A DNA stretch of 5,566 nt from Desulfatibacillaceae bacterium (GTDB lineage: Bacteria; Desulfobacterota; Desulfobacteria; Desulfobacterales; Desulfatibacillaceae). Positions 5,541 to 5,566 of the stretch are shown in pieces. A model generated the notes under the pieces. That model worked only from the letters and a program-made list of their open reading frames with translations, was not told the DNA's origin and ran no database searches. The stretch spans positions 1 to 5,566 of the forward strand of contig JASEHB010000187.1 in assembly GCA_030018745.1 (NCBI GenBank), written 5' to 3'. How positions within the stretch are numbered: position 1 is the stretch's first letter; each line of letters begins with the position of its first letter. Made by a program: the position numbers and the translations under genes.

Positions 5541-5566
5541 AGCCGTCCGCCTGGTAGCGCCAAGCG

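Noticed and set aside
5165..5566. Repeats in the tail as a CRISPR array
   Set aside because: The copies are inverted and few, and they lack regular spacing or unique equal-length spacers; the structure is palindromic-element-like.

Overview
The window reads as ordinary bacterial chromosome, moderately GC-rich, with five genes all on the plus strand and a repeat-rich tail. The gene set is a short-type dNTP triphosphohydrolase, two YkgJ-like cysteine-cluster proteins, a glyoxalase II-like metallo-hydrolase and a FadD-type acyl-CoA ligase. With the palindromic repeats after fadD, this fits an environmental proteobacterium in the wide sense. A Desulfobacterota (deltaproteobacterial) sulfate reducer is my best guess, but that is an inference from gene style and not something the sequence proves.

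Layout. From 45 to 3270 four genes follow each other with gaps of 7, 52 and 59 nt and no convincing terminator between them, so they probably form one transcription unit: a dGTPase-like HD hydrolase (TTG start), two consecutive proteins each with eight cysteines in the C-x(n)-C-x3-CC ... C ... C ... C ... C pattern of the YkgJ/PF03692 family, and an MBL-fold hydrolase. A 231-nt non-coding stretch (3271-3501) follows. It holds a possible extended -10 promoter, short direct and inverted repeats beside it, and a perfect 10-bp hairpin with a U-rich tail just before the fadD ribosome binding site. fadD (3502-5160) is complete, with all adenylate-forming enzyme motifs, and ends in two in-frame TAA codons.

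From 5164 to the window end there is no believable gene. This 400-nt tail contains a long imperfect hairpin element (A), a second palindromic segment (C), a strong intrinsic terminator, and an inverted relative of A (element B) that may run past the window edge. A and B share 36 of 38 bases around a conserved TGTAC-N5-GTACA apex. The four mismatches in the outer arms of A all become G-U pairs if RNA is made from the minus strand.

How the genes work together. No single pathway joins them. The first is nucleotide-pool housekeeping, the MBL protein is likely a thioester or persulfide/glyoxal-detoxification type hydrolase, and FadD activates fatty acids for beta-oxidation or lipid synthesis. The two YkgJ-like proteins have no established function. 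I see no defence system, mobile-element protein, CRISPR array or RNA gene. The most interesting items are the repeat family after fadD and the structured fadD leader.
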